Source: Prevotella pectinovora (GTDB lineage Bacteria > Bacteroidota > Bacteroidia > Bacteroidales > Bacteroidaceae). Taken from it: 64,000 nucleotides of DNA. The translations under genes and the position numbers were made by a program. Positions 29,723 to 37,995 of this stretch are shown piece after piece. The DNA lies in NCBI RefSeq assembly GCF_000834015.1, contig NZ_JXQI01000021.1:124001-188000 (forward strand), read 5' to 3'. Numbering within the stretch: position 1 is the first letter of the stretch; each line of letters begins with the position of its first letter. The notes under the pieces are model-generated. The model ran no database searches, was not told the DNA's origin, and saw only the letters and a program-made list of their open reading frames with translations.

Positions 29723-30919
29723 ATGGAGAATACACCACAGGTTTCCCGCTTGCATATAGCCCTCATAGGGAAGAGGAATGCCGGCAAGTCGTCACTGCTC
29801 AACGCATGGTTGGGACAGGACGTTTCTATCGTGTCCAGCGTGGCAGGAACTACTACCGACGCCGTGAGGAAGGCTGCCGAACTCCCCGGACTGGGGGCTT
29901 GTGTGATTATCGACACACCGGGATTTGACGACACCGACCGGCAGCTGGGACATCTGCGCGTTGGCAAGATGCAGACTGCCGTGAAGCAGGCCGACATCGT
30001 AATTATGGTGGCGGGCGGACCCGTGCTCACGCCGGAAGAACGGGAGTGGGCTTCTTGGCTCAGGCTCAAGAAGACTCCCTGGCTCCTTGTCCTGGGCAAG
30101 GCAGACACCATGGCGGATGCAGAACAGGTAGCCGACCGTCTGTCCGGCGAACTGGATGTTCCTGCCGTGGCTGTCAGCGCCTTGCGCCGCAGCGGTTTCT
30201 CCAGGATGATGCAGCTGCTGCTCCAGCTCCTGCCGCCCGATTTCGGCAAGGAGACCATCACGGGCAGTCTTGCCGCTGAGGGCGACAGGGTGTTGCTCGT
30301 GATGCCACAGGACAAGGAGGCGCCGAAGGGACGCCTTATCCTCCCACAGGTGCAGACCATCCGTGAACTGCTCGACAAGCGGTGCATCGTTTCCTGCTGC
30401 ACTCCCGACAAGCTGGCTGCTGCTCTCGCCTCGTTCCGTGAGAGTCCACACTTGATAATCACCGATTCGCAGGTCTTTCCGCAGGTGTACGGACAGAAGC
30501 CAGTCGACAGTAGGCTGACCTCCTTCTCCGTGCTCTTCGCCGCCTACAAGGGCGATGCCGTGGCGTTGAAACAGGGAGCGGAGAGCATAGCCCGGCTTAC
30601 AGACCGTTCTCATGTGCTGATAGCCGAAGCCTGTGCCCATGTGCCGGCGGGCGAGGATATCGGCAGGGTGAAACTGCCGCGTCTGTTGCGCAAAAGGGTG
30701 GGCGAGGGCCTTCAGGTAAGTTTCGTCAATGGCCGTGATTTCCCCAAAGACCTCTCGCCATACGATCTCGTTATCCATTGCGGCGCCTGCATGTTCAATC
30801 GCCGTTATGTGTTAGACCGCATCCGTTCCTCACAGTCACAAGGTGTGCCCATCACCAATTATGGTATGGCGATAGCCTATCTCACCGGCATCCTGCATAA
30901 GATAGATTTCGCAGGATAG
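29723..30919 (+). CDS. hydF: [FeFe] hydrogenase maturation GTPase HydF
   Basis: 398 residues. GTPase domain with G1 GKRNAGKSSLLNA and G3 DTPGFDD; C-terminal cluster ligands CAH (near residue 305) and HCGACMFNRR (near 352), the CxH...HCxxC arrangement. Scaffold that assembles and delivers the 2Fe subcluster to HydA. Starts 7 bp after hydG, so hydA-hydE-hydG-hydF form one operon. A weak hairpin (CCAGA/TCTGG then T5) at 30951-30978 may terminate it. Confidence 0.95.
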   Translation: MENTPQVSRLHIALIGKRNAGKSSLLNAWLGQDVSIVSSVAGTTTDAVRKAAELPGLGACVIIDTPGFDDTDRQLGHLRVGKMQTAVKQADIVIMVAGGPVLTPEEREWASWLRLKKTPWLLVLGKADTMADAEQVADRLSGELDVPAVAVSALRRSGFSRMMQLLLQLLPPDFGKETITGSLAAEGDRVLLVMPQDKEAPKGRLILPQVQTIRELLDKRCIVSCCTPDKLAAALASFRESPHLIITDSQVFPQVYGQKPVDSRLTSFSVLFAAYKGDAVALKQGAESIARLTDRSHVLIAEACAHVPAGEDIGRVKLPRLLRKRVGEGLQVSFVNGRDFPKDLSPYDLVIHCGACMFNRRYVLDRIRSSQSQGVPITNYGMAIAYLTGILHKIDFAG

Positions 30920-31065
30920 TCTGTTGGAATATATGAAAAACTTGATTTCTCCAGAAACTGTCAGATTGTCTGGTTTTTGCTCTAACGCATTGATAATCTG
31001 ATGATTATCGACCTGACAGTTGCTTTGGATTGTCTGGACAATTCGTCATCCTCATGGGTGGAATG

Positions 31066-32373
31066 TCATTTGTCCACCAGTTCCACGAGAAATTCGTTGC
31101 CTCGCCATGTCCTCCTCGACGTCATTCCGGGCAGCGCCTTCAGCCGGCGGCTGAGTGTCGTGAGATTGGTAGAGGCCATTGCCGCCGCACCAGCCTTCTG
31201 GCGCAGATGCTGAAATATCGCCACCGTGGTCATATACTCACCCCTGCCGTTCTCCTTGCCGATGCGGAAATACTCTTTGAAGAAATCCTCCGCCGCTATA
31301 GTGCGCTGAAACCTGTCGTTGCTCATCGTCAGCAGCTCCGTTTCCAGTTTGTCGAAATACCAGCGGCGCCCACTCTCTATCTCGCTCAGCGCCTGGGCAT
31401 AGAGCTGGGTGTAGTCTATTGGCGTCGACACGTCGATGGGCCGGTTGAAATCCACACAGATGAAGCGGCGGCTCCCCGACGGGTCGCTCAGCACATTCTG
31501 CATGTTGCTCGTGGCGATGAACGATGCCCGGCGCGGCAGTTCCTCGATGGCGGTTCCCCACGGGCGCTTCATCTTCACCGCCGGCAGCTGCACCACATTC
31601 TTCAGAAATCCCTCCTGCAGCTTCGGCGATATCTGGTTGAACTCGTCCAGATTGATGAGCAGCAGTTCAGACATCGCCCTCAACACCTGCTTCTTCTCTG
31701 CCAGCTGCAGACTGTCGCAATATCCCCATTTCAGTTCCGGCGGCAGCAGCCGGCGGCAAAACGTGCTCTTGTTGAAACCCTGGTCGGAGATGAGCAGCGG
31801 CACGTTGCTGTTGCCATACAGCTCCCCCGTCTTGCCCGTCCATTGCGCCACCATTCCCAGAAACCACGTGTGGAATCTCTCCCTCCACTCCGGGTCCTCC
31901 GTCGGCACCGTGTCGGCAAGCCTGCCGATATGGTCGCTGCCGTCCCAGCGGCCCACACATTTGGCGAGGAAGTCGCCGATGGGGTCGAAACAGCCGATGA
32001 AGTCAGACCCCACATAGTTTCTCACGTCATTAAACCCCACGGCGATGCCCGCCAACTGCACCTCAAGTGTGATTCTCTTCAGCGCCCTCATGTCGAGCAT
32101 CACAAAAGGTCCGTTGCCGTCCCTTTCCATATACTCCGTGCATTCTGTCACCGTGTTGTATCTCAACACATACCTCCGCCTGATATGCTCCACCATCCTC
32201 ACCACATGTGAGCACCTCGTCGGAATCCTCTCCCCGGTCTCCTTCTCCGTGTTCGTCACTTCCGTTTCCTCACTCGTTTGAGTACTGTTCATTCTCTCAA
32301 ACCACTTCTCCGAGGTCTTGGCAGATATCCTCAACCTTCCCCTTTTGTTTGTTCTTATGCTTTTTGTTTTCAT
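31066..32373 (-). CDS. VapE-like P-loop ATPase (PF05272/DUF3874-type)
   Basis: 435 residues from ATG 32373 (MKTKSIRTNKRGRL); the ORF can be extended upstream into a tandem repeat, so the shorter start is preferred. P-loop-like segment ISDQGFNKSTFCRRLLP and acidic Walker B region LLINLDEFNQI, then the sensor-like SFIATSNMQNVLSD and SRRFICVDF, all characteristic of VapE. The C-terminal about 80 residues (GEYMTTVAIFQHLRQKAG ...) look like DUF3874, a winged-helix-like tail. VapE proteins occur in phage satellites and integrated elements; here it is solitary. Confidence 0.85.
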   Translation of the reverse strand: MKTKSIRTNKRGRLRISAKTSEKWFERMNSTQTSEETEVTNTEKETGERIPTRCSHVVRMVEHIRRRYVLRYNTVTECTEYMERDGNGPFVMLDMRALKRITLEVQLAGIAVGFNDVRNYVGSDFIGCFDPIGDFLAKCVGRWDGSDHIGRLADTVPTEDPEWRERFHTWFLGMVAQWTGKTGELYGNSNVPLLISDQGFNKSTFCRRLLPPELKWGYCDSLQLAEKKQVLRAMSELLLINLDEFNQISPKLQEGFLKNVVQLPAVKMKRPWGTAIEELPRRASFIATSNMQNVLSDPSGSRRFICVDFNRPIDVSTPIDYTQLYAQALSEIESGRRWYFDKLETELLTMSNDRFQRTIAAEDFFKEYFRIGKENGRGEYMTTVAIFQHLRQKAGAAAMASTNLTTLSRRLKALPGMTSRRTWRGNEFLVELVDK

Positions 32374-32435
32374 GGTATTGTCTGTTTTTTTAGCCAAATG
32401 GCCGATTTGGAATTTTAGTCTGTTTTGGTTCAGAA

Positions 32436-32503
32436 TTGGGCACGGTGCTTGCCCAACATGGGCACGGTGCTTTCTCAATAGGGGCAAGCAGCTTGCCCCG
32501 GTT
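32436..32503. repeat. 22-bp tandem repeat of hairpin-forming units
   Basis: Three units of 22 bp start at 32438, 32460 and 32482. The first contains TTGGGCA and TGCCCAA arms, the third GGGGCAAG and CTTGCCCC, so each can form a hairpin. The same family in inverted orientation is at 62021-62086. Confidence 0.75.
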
Positions 32504-32532
32504 GGGCATCTTTCCTGTCCGTTTCGTGCCCA

Positions 32533-32997
32533 TTATTTATTCAAAAAGCTGACCATCTCTTCGTAGAAGTCAAACTCCACGTCGTCATACCCATAGTTGG
32601 CGAAAATCCTCTTTATCTTCTCCTGCTGGTTTTCCGTCAGTTTCCACGCCCCCGAGTCGTATCTCGAAAAGTCCCTTCTGTTGCTCATTGTCTTGATGAT
32701 GTCGTGGCGTATGGCCTTATAGTCGCATGCCTTTATATTGCCGAGAGCCTTCTTGAATCCCCATGCCACCTTTATCTTCTTCATCTTATGAAACAGTTTG
32801 CATCCTTCCACCGGGTTTGAGGTCGGCAGGATACATTTCCCACACAGGTCCTTCTGTTTCATCTTTCTGATGACATGCCATCTCGTGCATCTCTTCTTTA
32901 TCTCGCAGTTTTCGTTCAAACAATGAACCCAATTGTACGGTGTCGTGAATTCTCCCTTCACGAAATCCGAATACTTGATTTCATAATGCATACTCAA
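32533..32997 (-). CDS. Hypothetical Cys-rich protein (DUF6078-like)
   Basis: 154 residues. N-terminal Cys-containing block (WVHCLNENCEIKKRCTRW ... KQKDLCGKCILPTSNPVEGCKLF) followed by a basic helix-rich part with RRDFSRYDSG. I believe it belongs to DUF6078, recalled not computed. Second start at 32991 is possible. Transcribed towards vapE with the tandem repeat between them. Confidence 0.55.
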   Translation of the reverse strand: MSMHYEIKYSDFVKGEFTTPYNWVHCLNENCEIKKRCTRWHVIRKMKQKDLCGKCILPTSNPVEGCKLFHKMKKIKVAWGFKKALGNIKACDYKAIRHDIIKTMSNRRDFSRYDSGAWKLTENQQEKIKRIFANYGYDDVEFDFYEEMVSFLNK

Positions 32998-33239
32998 TGC
33001 TTTTTTAAAGTTTATGATTATATTATCCCGGTCCTTTGTTCAGCCCTGATGATTGATCAGGGCTTGGCGAGACAGTGATGCAGTCGTGCGCGCTTCGCTC
33101 CATCCCGTGTCCGCTTTCCGGTCCGTATGCCTATAAAATACGGTCCATTTCCCCCTCATGTCATATTCCATCCCCTTCCATACGATTAAATCTTCTTATT
33201 CCCTAACCATCCAGACAATCACCCGATGGTTTTCGTCAT

Positions 33240-33282
33240 GCAAAAAATGCGGAAGTGTCTGAATTACAGATACTTCCGCATT
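33240..33282 (-). terminator. Terminator-like hairpin
   Basis: AATGCGGAAGTGTCTG (33246-33261) pairs with CAGATACTTCCGCATT (33267-33282), one mismatch; read on the minus strand it is followed by a T run, so it may end transcripts from the helicase operon. Confidence 0.65.
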
Positions 33283-33330
33283 GAAGACCAGATGGCTGAC
33301 GGTTTTTTTGAAAAAAGTGGATTAATTGGA

Positions 33331-33357
33331 TATTATGACCGATTAGAGCTAAATCGG
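33331..33357 (+). repeat. Dispersed intergenic repeat, copy 2
   Basis: Core TTATGACCGATTAGAGC; directly precedes and merges into the 12-bp tandem repeat. Confidence 0.4.
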
Positions 33358-33408
33358 TCGGATTATCGGTCGGATTTCCGGTCGGATGATGGATATTCCG
33401 GTCGGATT
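33353..33408. repeat. 12-bp tandem repeat ATCGGTCGGATT
   Basis: Copies at 33353, 33365, 33377 (TCCGGTCGGATG) and, after an 8-bp gap, 33397 (TCCGGTCGGATT). Non-coding. Confidence 0.7.
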
Positions 33409-33609
33409 ATATTCCATATACTCTAATTATAGTCGAACAACCATTTCTCACTATCAATGCACTCTGTCTCTGCTGTCAGGGATAGCGCCACCACTTCCAA
33501 ATCCAGAAAATCTGGGAACAGAACCACGATGTGGAACATTACCCGATTCGTTGACGAGATTTTCAGAGAATTGCTTGCATATCTCAAGTATTTTGACGAA
33601 TTTTGTATA

Positions 33610-33690
33610 AAGGTTGTACATACGATGGTTTGAACTTAATGTTTTGATCACCACTAAGTTACTAAAAATCAGTGATATGTACAACTTTTT
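33610..33690. repeat. Inverted-repeat element
   Basis: GTTGTACATA near 33612 and TATGTACAAC near 33675 are perfect inverted arms; between them TCAC...AGTGA makes a nested stem. The size and structure suggest a small mobile or regulatory element. Confidence 0.5.
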
Positions 33691-33797
33691 ACTCATATTT
33701 ATCAACTTAAATTAATTCCGCCAACGGGTATCAACTGCATAGCACTCATTGCTCTCTGATTCTTTGGAACCAGATAGGTTGTGGCATCACGTATTCT

Positions 33798-35852
33798 TCA
33801 GGCAAGTCCTTCGTCAAACTCTTGCTTCTTGATTCGCATTATCAGATAGCTGACGGACTTTGGCGCTTTCTTGCGGGTGTACTTCAATAGATTGTCAAAC
33901 TCTTCTTCTGTCATATCCGAATTGAATGCCTCTATCAGTTCGCTTTCTCTCGTAGAATCGAGCATGATGGATTTGCGCTTCATCAGCATGCGTAGGGCAT
34001 GAATGCCACGGTCGTATTTCGGTTTCGCTTCAACCAGTTTTCTCATCAAGTCGAGACCTGGTTCGCCGATGTGCATTTCGTTGAGCATGGCAATATTGTA
34101 GAGCACCTTGGCATCAGGGGTCGCCATGTCGAAGACATCTCCCATTAGAACGTTCACTTCGTCAGCTTCGTTGTATCTGCCTGACATTGCCAATGCACGG
34201 GATTTCACGTATAGGGCTTCCTGACATAGATGCTTCTGAAGAACTGTATCCGCCAACATCAAAGCCTGTTCGTATTTTCCGGCATAGAGGCTGAGCAATG
34301 CCGCCAAGAACGTTGCTGGCCAATGATTGGCTTTTAACAGTTCTGTTGGAACATTCTCTATGCTTCCCATCAGGAAATCATCGCATACTACAGTGTCGAG
34401 GAATCTTTTGGCTTGTAGCATCGCCTCCTTGATATCTCCAGCCAGAGCTTTCTTGTTCACCAATAGCAGGTATTGCCTGGCGGCTTCGTCGTAGTCGTTC
34501 TGCTTGAGTGCCGCATATACTGCTTTGCCGCTCTCTATCTCGTTGTTTATGAGATGCTCGTCGTTATACCCACTGGCATAAGCTAGAATTTCACGGTTTG
34601 TATACGCATACTGCGGTATGACATCTTTGGAGAGGAACAGTCCGTCCAATGTCCTCACTCGGCTCAATGCCACATACAGCTGCCCTGCAGCAAAGAGACC
34701 ATGGCTAAGGTTCAGCGACATCTTGTCGAATGTCATGCCTTGGCTTTTGTGTATGGTGATAGCCCATGCCAACTTCAGTGGATATTGTGTGAATGTGCCT
34801 GTGACATCCTTTTTCAGTTTTTGCAACTTGTGGTCATATTCGAAATCTACAGAATCCCATGAGGTGCAAGGCACGGTGTAGGTGTTGCCGTTGTTGAGAC
34901 AGACGTGGATCTCGTCTTTCGTGAGTTTCACCACCTTCGCAAGTGTGCCGTTAGCCCATCGCTTAAGCTGGTCGTTGCGGGTGAACATCACTTGTGCGCC
35001 AACCTTAAGATGAAGGTTCAGATCCACAGGCAGTCTCTTGTCGTCGAACTTCCCTGAAACGGTTCCCTCGTAGACGAATTCCTCAGCATCAATCTCAGAA
35101 AGACACTTGTGGTTTATCTCGCTGGCGGTCTTGTTGAGAGACGTCAGTGTGATGACCATTCCATCCTTGGCTTCAGGCTGCACCACGCGGCGGTTGAGAT
35201 TCATGATGTTCTCAGGTGTTACCTTGTTCATGCGTACATTTTCAAGGATATGCAGAAATTGCTTGTCGTCATCCTGTCTATACACCTTCTGAAATTCAAT
35301 CTTCACCATGCGCATGTTTTTTATGGCATTGGCTTTATAGAAGAAGAACTCGTTGGTCTGATAGATGTCGTGCATCAATTCCCATTCTGCTCCATGTCTC
35401 ACTATTGGAGGCAGCTGAAACATGTCGCCAACGAAGATTATCTGTTTGCCTCCGAAGGGCAATGTGGTGCGCAGAGTCTTGCGCAGCGTGTAGTCGATGG
35501 CATCCACTATGTCGCATCTCACCATTGACACCTCATCGATGATGATGGTGTCGGCATGCAGGAGCGTCAGGATGCGGGCCTCATTCAGTTTTCCACAGGT
35601 TCCAGGAGGACATACTTCCATCGGAAGACCGAAGAAGGAATGTATGGTGTCGCCGCCAGCCAAGATTGCGGCGACTCCGGTAGGTGCCAATGTTATAAAC
35701 TGCTTGTCAGCCATCTTCTGAACGTTGCGTAGAAAGGTGGTCTTGCCGGTTCCTGCACGTCCTGTGAGAAAAAAACTGCTGTTGGTGTTGGCAATTAGCT
35801 CGTAAGCGAGCATCTGCTGCAGGTTTTTGGGGTCTATCTGTATATTCTCCAT
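33798..35852 (-). CDS. PIF1/RecD-like helicase
   Basis: 684 residues, superfamily 1B helicase. Walker A GRAGTGKTTFL near residue 32, Walker B IIIDEVSM near 99, motif III GDMFQLPP near 144, C-terminal HKSQGMTFDKMSLNLS and YVALSRVRTLDGLFLS. The last about 250 residues are alpha-helical repeat-like and extend beyond the helicase core. Starts 1 bp after the stop of the 168-residue gene, so in an operon with it. Confidence 0.88.
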   Translation of the reverse strand: MENIQIDPKNLQQMLAYELIANTNSSFFLTGRAGTGKTTFLRNVQKMADKQFITLAPTGVAAILAGGDTIHSFFGLPMEVCPPGTCGKLNEARILTLLHADTIIIDEVSMVRCDIVDAIDYTLRKTLRTTLPFGGKQIIFVGDMFQLPPIVRHGAEWELMHDIYQTNEFFFYKANAIKNMRMVKIEFQKVYRQDDDKQFLHILENVRMNKVTPENIMNLNRRVVQPEAKDGMVITLTSLNKTASEINHKCLSEIDAEEFVYEGTVSGKFDDKRLPVDLNLHLKVGAQVMFTRNDQLKRWANGTLAKVVKLTKDEIHVCLNNGNTYTVPCTSWDSVDFEYDHKLQKLKKDVTGTFTQYPLKLAWAITIHKSQGMTFDKMSLNLSHGLFAAGQLYVALSRVRTLDGLFLSKDVIPQYAYTNREILAYASGYNDEHLINNEIESGKAVYAALKQNDYDEAARQYLLLVNKKALAGDIKEAMLQAKRFLDTVVCDDFLMGSIENVPTELLKANHWPATFLAALLSLYAGKYEQALMLADTVLQKHLCQEALYVKSRALAMSGRYNEADEVNVLMGDVFDMATPDAKVLYNIAMLNEMHIGEPGLDLMRKLVEAKPKYDRGIHALRMLMKRKSIMLDSTRESELIEAFNSDMTEEEFDNLLKYTRKKAPKSVSYLIMRIKKQEFDEGLA

Positions 35853-35853
35853 A

Positions 35854-36360
35854 TTATTTCTGTTCTATTGCTGGTAATATTTGTGTAAGGCGAGTATTGA
35901 AATCTGCATCAAGGAAACTCTTGTAGCATTTGCCGATCAGACTTTTTGCCTGTATCTCGATTTCTGCTGCCGGTACTGATGTGCGTTGTGATTTCAGTAT
36001 GCCTGCGAGGTAATCCTTGACCATCCTTTCTGATTCCGCGCGTATGAACTCTTCGTTTCTGTGCACCTTGTCATAGTCTCGCTTCTGTATCAGCTCAAGT
36101 TTCTTTCCGTTGAAGGCATATATCTCAATGCTGTCAATGTAGGTCCAGTTGTGGTAGAGTCCCACTTTCTCCACTATGACTATGCGGTCGCAGAAACGAA
36201 TTCCCCGATAGTATCGGTTCCCGTTTCCACTTTCATATTCGTTACAGATGAACATCTTCTGTCCATTGTCCCATGCCGGAATGCTGGCTCTCTGATTGCC
36301 GAAAGTAGGTAGTATGCTGTCAAACAAGTTTTTGCTTATTGCCTTTGCTAATGAAGCCAT
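35854..36360 (-). CDS. Hypothetical protein, paralogue of the next gene
   Basis: 168 residues. Central block NGNRYYRGIRFCDRIVIVEKVGLYHNWTYIDSIEIYAFNGKKLELIQKRDYD followed by an alpha-helical C-terminus. The 146-residue protein encoded at 36428-36868 repeats the same pattern (GNTYYKAIRISDRLAV ... FLNGITLFGWDGKKARII). No named family recognised. Located directly before the helicase gene. Confidence 0.7.
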   Translation of the reverse strand: MASLAKAISKNLFDSILPTFGNQRASIPAWDNGQKMFICNEYESGNGNRYYRGIRFCDRIVIVEKVGLYHNWTYIDSIEIYAFNGKKLELIQKRDYDKVHRNEEFIRAESERMVKDYLAGILKSQRTSVPAAEIEIQAKSLIGKCYKSFLDADFNTRLTQILPAIEQK

Positions 36361-36427
36361 GTTTTTTTCCTTTCTTTTAAGGTTTAGTTAATTAGTTTTC
36401 GTTTTCTCTCTTTCTGTGAGGGACAGA

Positions 36428-36868
36428 TCATGCAAGCATTTTACGCTGAGTCTGCTCAATCATCTCTTTTGAGAAAGATAATATCTGATGCTCGCTGATT
36501 CGCTGCCCGAGAGCTTTTGCCTGTCCTATGAGGAAGTCTTTTAGCATGAGAATGCTTTGCTCTTTGGCAAAGAACTCAGAGAATGCTCTCCAGTTGTATC
36601 CTCCCCATGATTTCTGGGCAATGATTCTTGCCTTTTTGCCGTCCCATCCAAACAGTGTTATACCGTTGAGGAAGGTGTGGGTATGTCCTTGGCCGATGTT
36701 GTAGTACACTGCAAGACGGTCGGAGATACGGATTGCCTTGTAGTAGGTGTTGCCGGCGGCGCTGGTGTAACCACAGGTCAGAAACACGTTCTTCTCTGGA
36801 TTGTATGTTAGAGAACTTCCCGAAAGGGCTGGTAATGCCTTGGCGGCAATGAGTGCTAGAGCATTCAT
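36428..36868 (-). CDS. Hypothetical protein, paralogue of the downstream gene
   Basis: 146 residues, beta-rich middle with a G-W-D-G-K-K turn and helical C-terminus with EFFAKEQSILMLKDFLIGQ. Similarity to the 168-residue neighbour indicates tandem duplication. Half of the cas13b-type operator (GGAACCATTCC) lies at 36938-36948, 70 bp upstream. Confidence 0.65.
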   Translation of the reverse strand: MNALALIAAKALPALSGSSLTYNPEKNVFLTCGYTSAAGNTYYKAIRISDRLAVYYNIGQGHTHTFLNGITLFGWDGKKARIIAQKSWGGYNWRAFSEFFAKEQSILMLKDFLIGQAKALGQRISEHQILSFSKEMIEQTQRKMLA

Positions 36869-36958
36869 ATGCTTTTAGTTTTTTGTTGTTTTTGACGGAA
36901 TAGGCCGTCGCCTTTGATGATGAATTTAAGTGAATTTGGAACCATTCCTGCGTGGTTG

Positions 36959-37378
36959 TCATGCACACAACTGATGGTCTCTCAGTTCACTCATGCTTTT
37001 GCTTGTGCAGTGGCGGTAGATATGGCTTGAGAAGCGGTCTCTTCTTCGTCCCACCTTGCTGTATGCTTGTTGAGCCTGGCGTTTTTCCACTATGCGGCGA
37101 AGAATGCGCTTCTGGGCATTATACGACTTAACCTTGTTTTTGCAGCGAAGGTTCAGCAATATGCCGTCAAACAGTTCCTCCTCCATCTGTTTCGTCGCAC
37201 GTCTGCAAGACTCCTTTGCAGCAGCTTTCTGGTATCTGCTTCCATGGGCAATCTTGTCCCAGCTTTTTGCCACCTTTCGACGAGCATTGGCTTCTGCCTT
37301 TCTGCCTCTTGCCCTATTGTTCTTTTTGTGAACCTTGTTGGTAGGCTGCATCATTGTTTCTTTCTTGTCCTTCTTCAT
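36959..37378 (-). CDS. Highly basic hypothetical protein
   Basis: 139 residues with very many Lys and Arg (KKNNRARGRKAEANARRKVAKSWDK ...), suggesting nucleic-acid binding. Unknown family. First gene of the helicase operon in minus orientation. Confidence 0.5.
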   Translation of the reverse strand: MKKDKKETMMQPTNKVHKKNNRARGRKAEANARRKVAKSWDKIAHGSRYQKAAAKESCRRATKQMEEELFDGILLNLRCKNKVKSYNAQKRILRRIVEKRQAQQAYSKVGRRRDRFSSHIYRHCTSKSMSELRDHQLCA

Positions 37379-37397
37379 AGTCTTGGAGATTTAACTT

Positions 37398-37533
37398 CAA
37401 ACGGTTATCAGGCCGTTTGTTGTATTCTTTTTATAGTGCTTGTCTGGATTTTGTTTTTTCATTTTCTTAGTCGAAACCTCTGTGAAGATATAGGTTCTCA
37501 CCTATTTGGAACAATTCGTGTAGGTGGAGAACC
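37398..37533. other. Hairpins upstream of the basic-protein gene
   Basis: CAAACGG/CCGTTTG stem at 37398-37419, and a longer stem GGTTCTCACCT/AGGTGGAGAACC between 37493 and 37533. The latter contains an imperfect version of the WYL1-type dyad (AGGTTCT-N9-GGAACAA at 37492-37514) but no promoter at the usual distance. Confidence 0.4.
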
Positions 37534-37554
37534 TTTATCTTCTTGCTCATAGCT

Positions 37555-37677
37555 CTACTTTTTTCCTGCGAAGTAGCCTGCGATAGCGGTGCCGACTGCG
37601 GTTGCAATCACACCGATGAGCTGCCAACGTTCTTTTTCTGATTCTGTCATAGTTTTCTTGTTTTGGTGAGCCTCCAT
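37555..37677 (-). CDS. Tiny single-span membrane peptide
   Basis: 40 residues from 37677 or 31 from 37650 (MTESEKERWQLIGVIATAVG...). Short acidic/amphipathic N-terminus, one hydrophobic span IGVIATAVGTAIAGYF, then GKK. It has its own promoter (TTTG-19 nt-TACCTTTGC) with the same upstream dyad as cas13b, so it is likely co-regulated. Known Cas13b accessory proteins Csx27 and Csx28 are membrane proteins, but there is no sequence similarity that I can see, so any functional link is inference. Confidence 0.55.
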   Translation of the reverse strand: MEAHQNKKTMTESEKERWQLIGVIATAVGTAIAGYFAGKK

Positions 37678-37707
37678 TTTTGTACACACCGTGGAGGTTT
37701 CGGTGGA

Positions 37708-37780
37708 GCAAAGGTATGCCAGTTTCTTATGAGAGCAAAAGGTTTTGGCGTTAACATTGGTCCCTTCTGTTTTGGAACCA
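37708..37780 (-). promoter_or_regulatory. Dyad and promoter of the membrane-peptide gene
   Basis: TGGTCCC (37758-37764)-N9-GGAACCA (37774-37780), then 19 nt to the -33 TTG (37736-37738), 19-nt spacer and -7 TACCTTTGC (37708-37716), all on the minus strand. Confidence 0.7.
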
Positions 37781-37872
37781 TTCCGCATCTGCTGCAACCT
37801 CTTGGTCATGTGCTTCTATTGTCTTATTGTGTTCTCCATTTTTTATTTCAATTTCGAGTTGCCACCAAACGT

Positions 37873-37919
37873 TTTGCAGCGTCAATCAGCGGGGTGGTTC
37901 CGATGATTGACGCTGCAAA
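37873..37919 (-). ncRNA. Perfect 16-bp hairpin at a transcription start
   Basis: TTTGCAGCGTCAATCA (37873-37888) and TGATTGACGCTGCAAA (37904-37919) with a 15-nt loop. It overlaps the -7 box at 37915-37923, so the transcript would begin within it. Downstream ORFs are poor; a structured small RNA is possible. Confidence 0.4.
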
Positions 37920-37987
37920 GATAGAATGAAATGATGGGTATGGCAAGGAAATTTTAAGCGGGAATGGTTCCTTCAAATTTGGAACCA
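37915..37987 (-). promoter_or_regulatory. Dyad and promoter beside the CRISPR array tail
   Basis: TGGTTCC (37965-37971)-N9-GGAACCA (37981-37987), extendable to a perfect 13-bp inverted repeat (37959-37971/37981-37993); 18 nt to -33 TTG (37944-37946); 20-nt spacer; -7 TATCTTTGC (37915-37923). Confidence 0.7.
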
Positions 37988-37995
37988 TTCCCGGT

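Larger units (their letters stand above)
32998..33797. other. 800-bp region without supported genes
   Basis: Contains a terminator-like hairpin (33246-33282), a dispersed repeat copy (33331-33357), a 12-bp tandem repeat (33353-33408) and a long inverted-repeat element (33610-33690). ORFs at 33226-33426 and 33454-33705 are not convincing. Confidence 0.55.

Noticed and set aside
29353..30462. Minus-strand ORF of 369 codons
   Set aside because: Shadow of hydF and hydG in opposite frame.
31030..32211. Plus-strand ORF of 393 codons
   Set aside because: His/Arg/Leu-rich antisense frame of the VapE-like gene, with no recognisable domain.
33454..33705. Minus-strand ORF of 83 codons
   Set aside because: Covers the inverted-repeat element and has no coding character; more likely a repeat than a gene.
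33750..33772. Possible dyad ending GGAACCA downstream of the helicase gene
   Set aside because: Left half TGCTCTC matches poorly.
36935..36951. TTTGGAACCATTCC upstream of the 146-residue gene
   Set aside because: Only one half of the dyad is present and no promoter fits, so it was kept as a half site only.
37492..37514. Fourth copy of the cas13b-type dyad (AGGTTCT-N9-GGAACAA)
   Set aside because: Spacing is right but there is no promoter at the expected distance, and the site lies inside a larger hairpin, so it was not counted as an operator.
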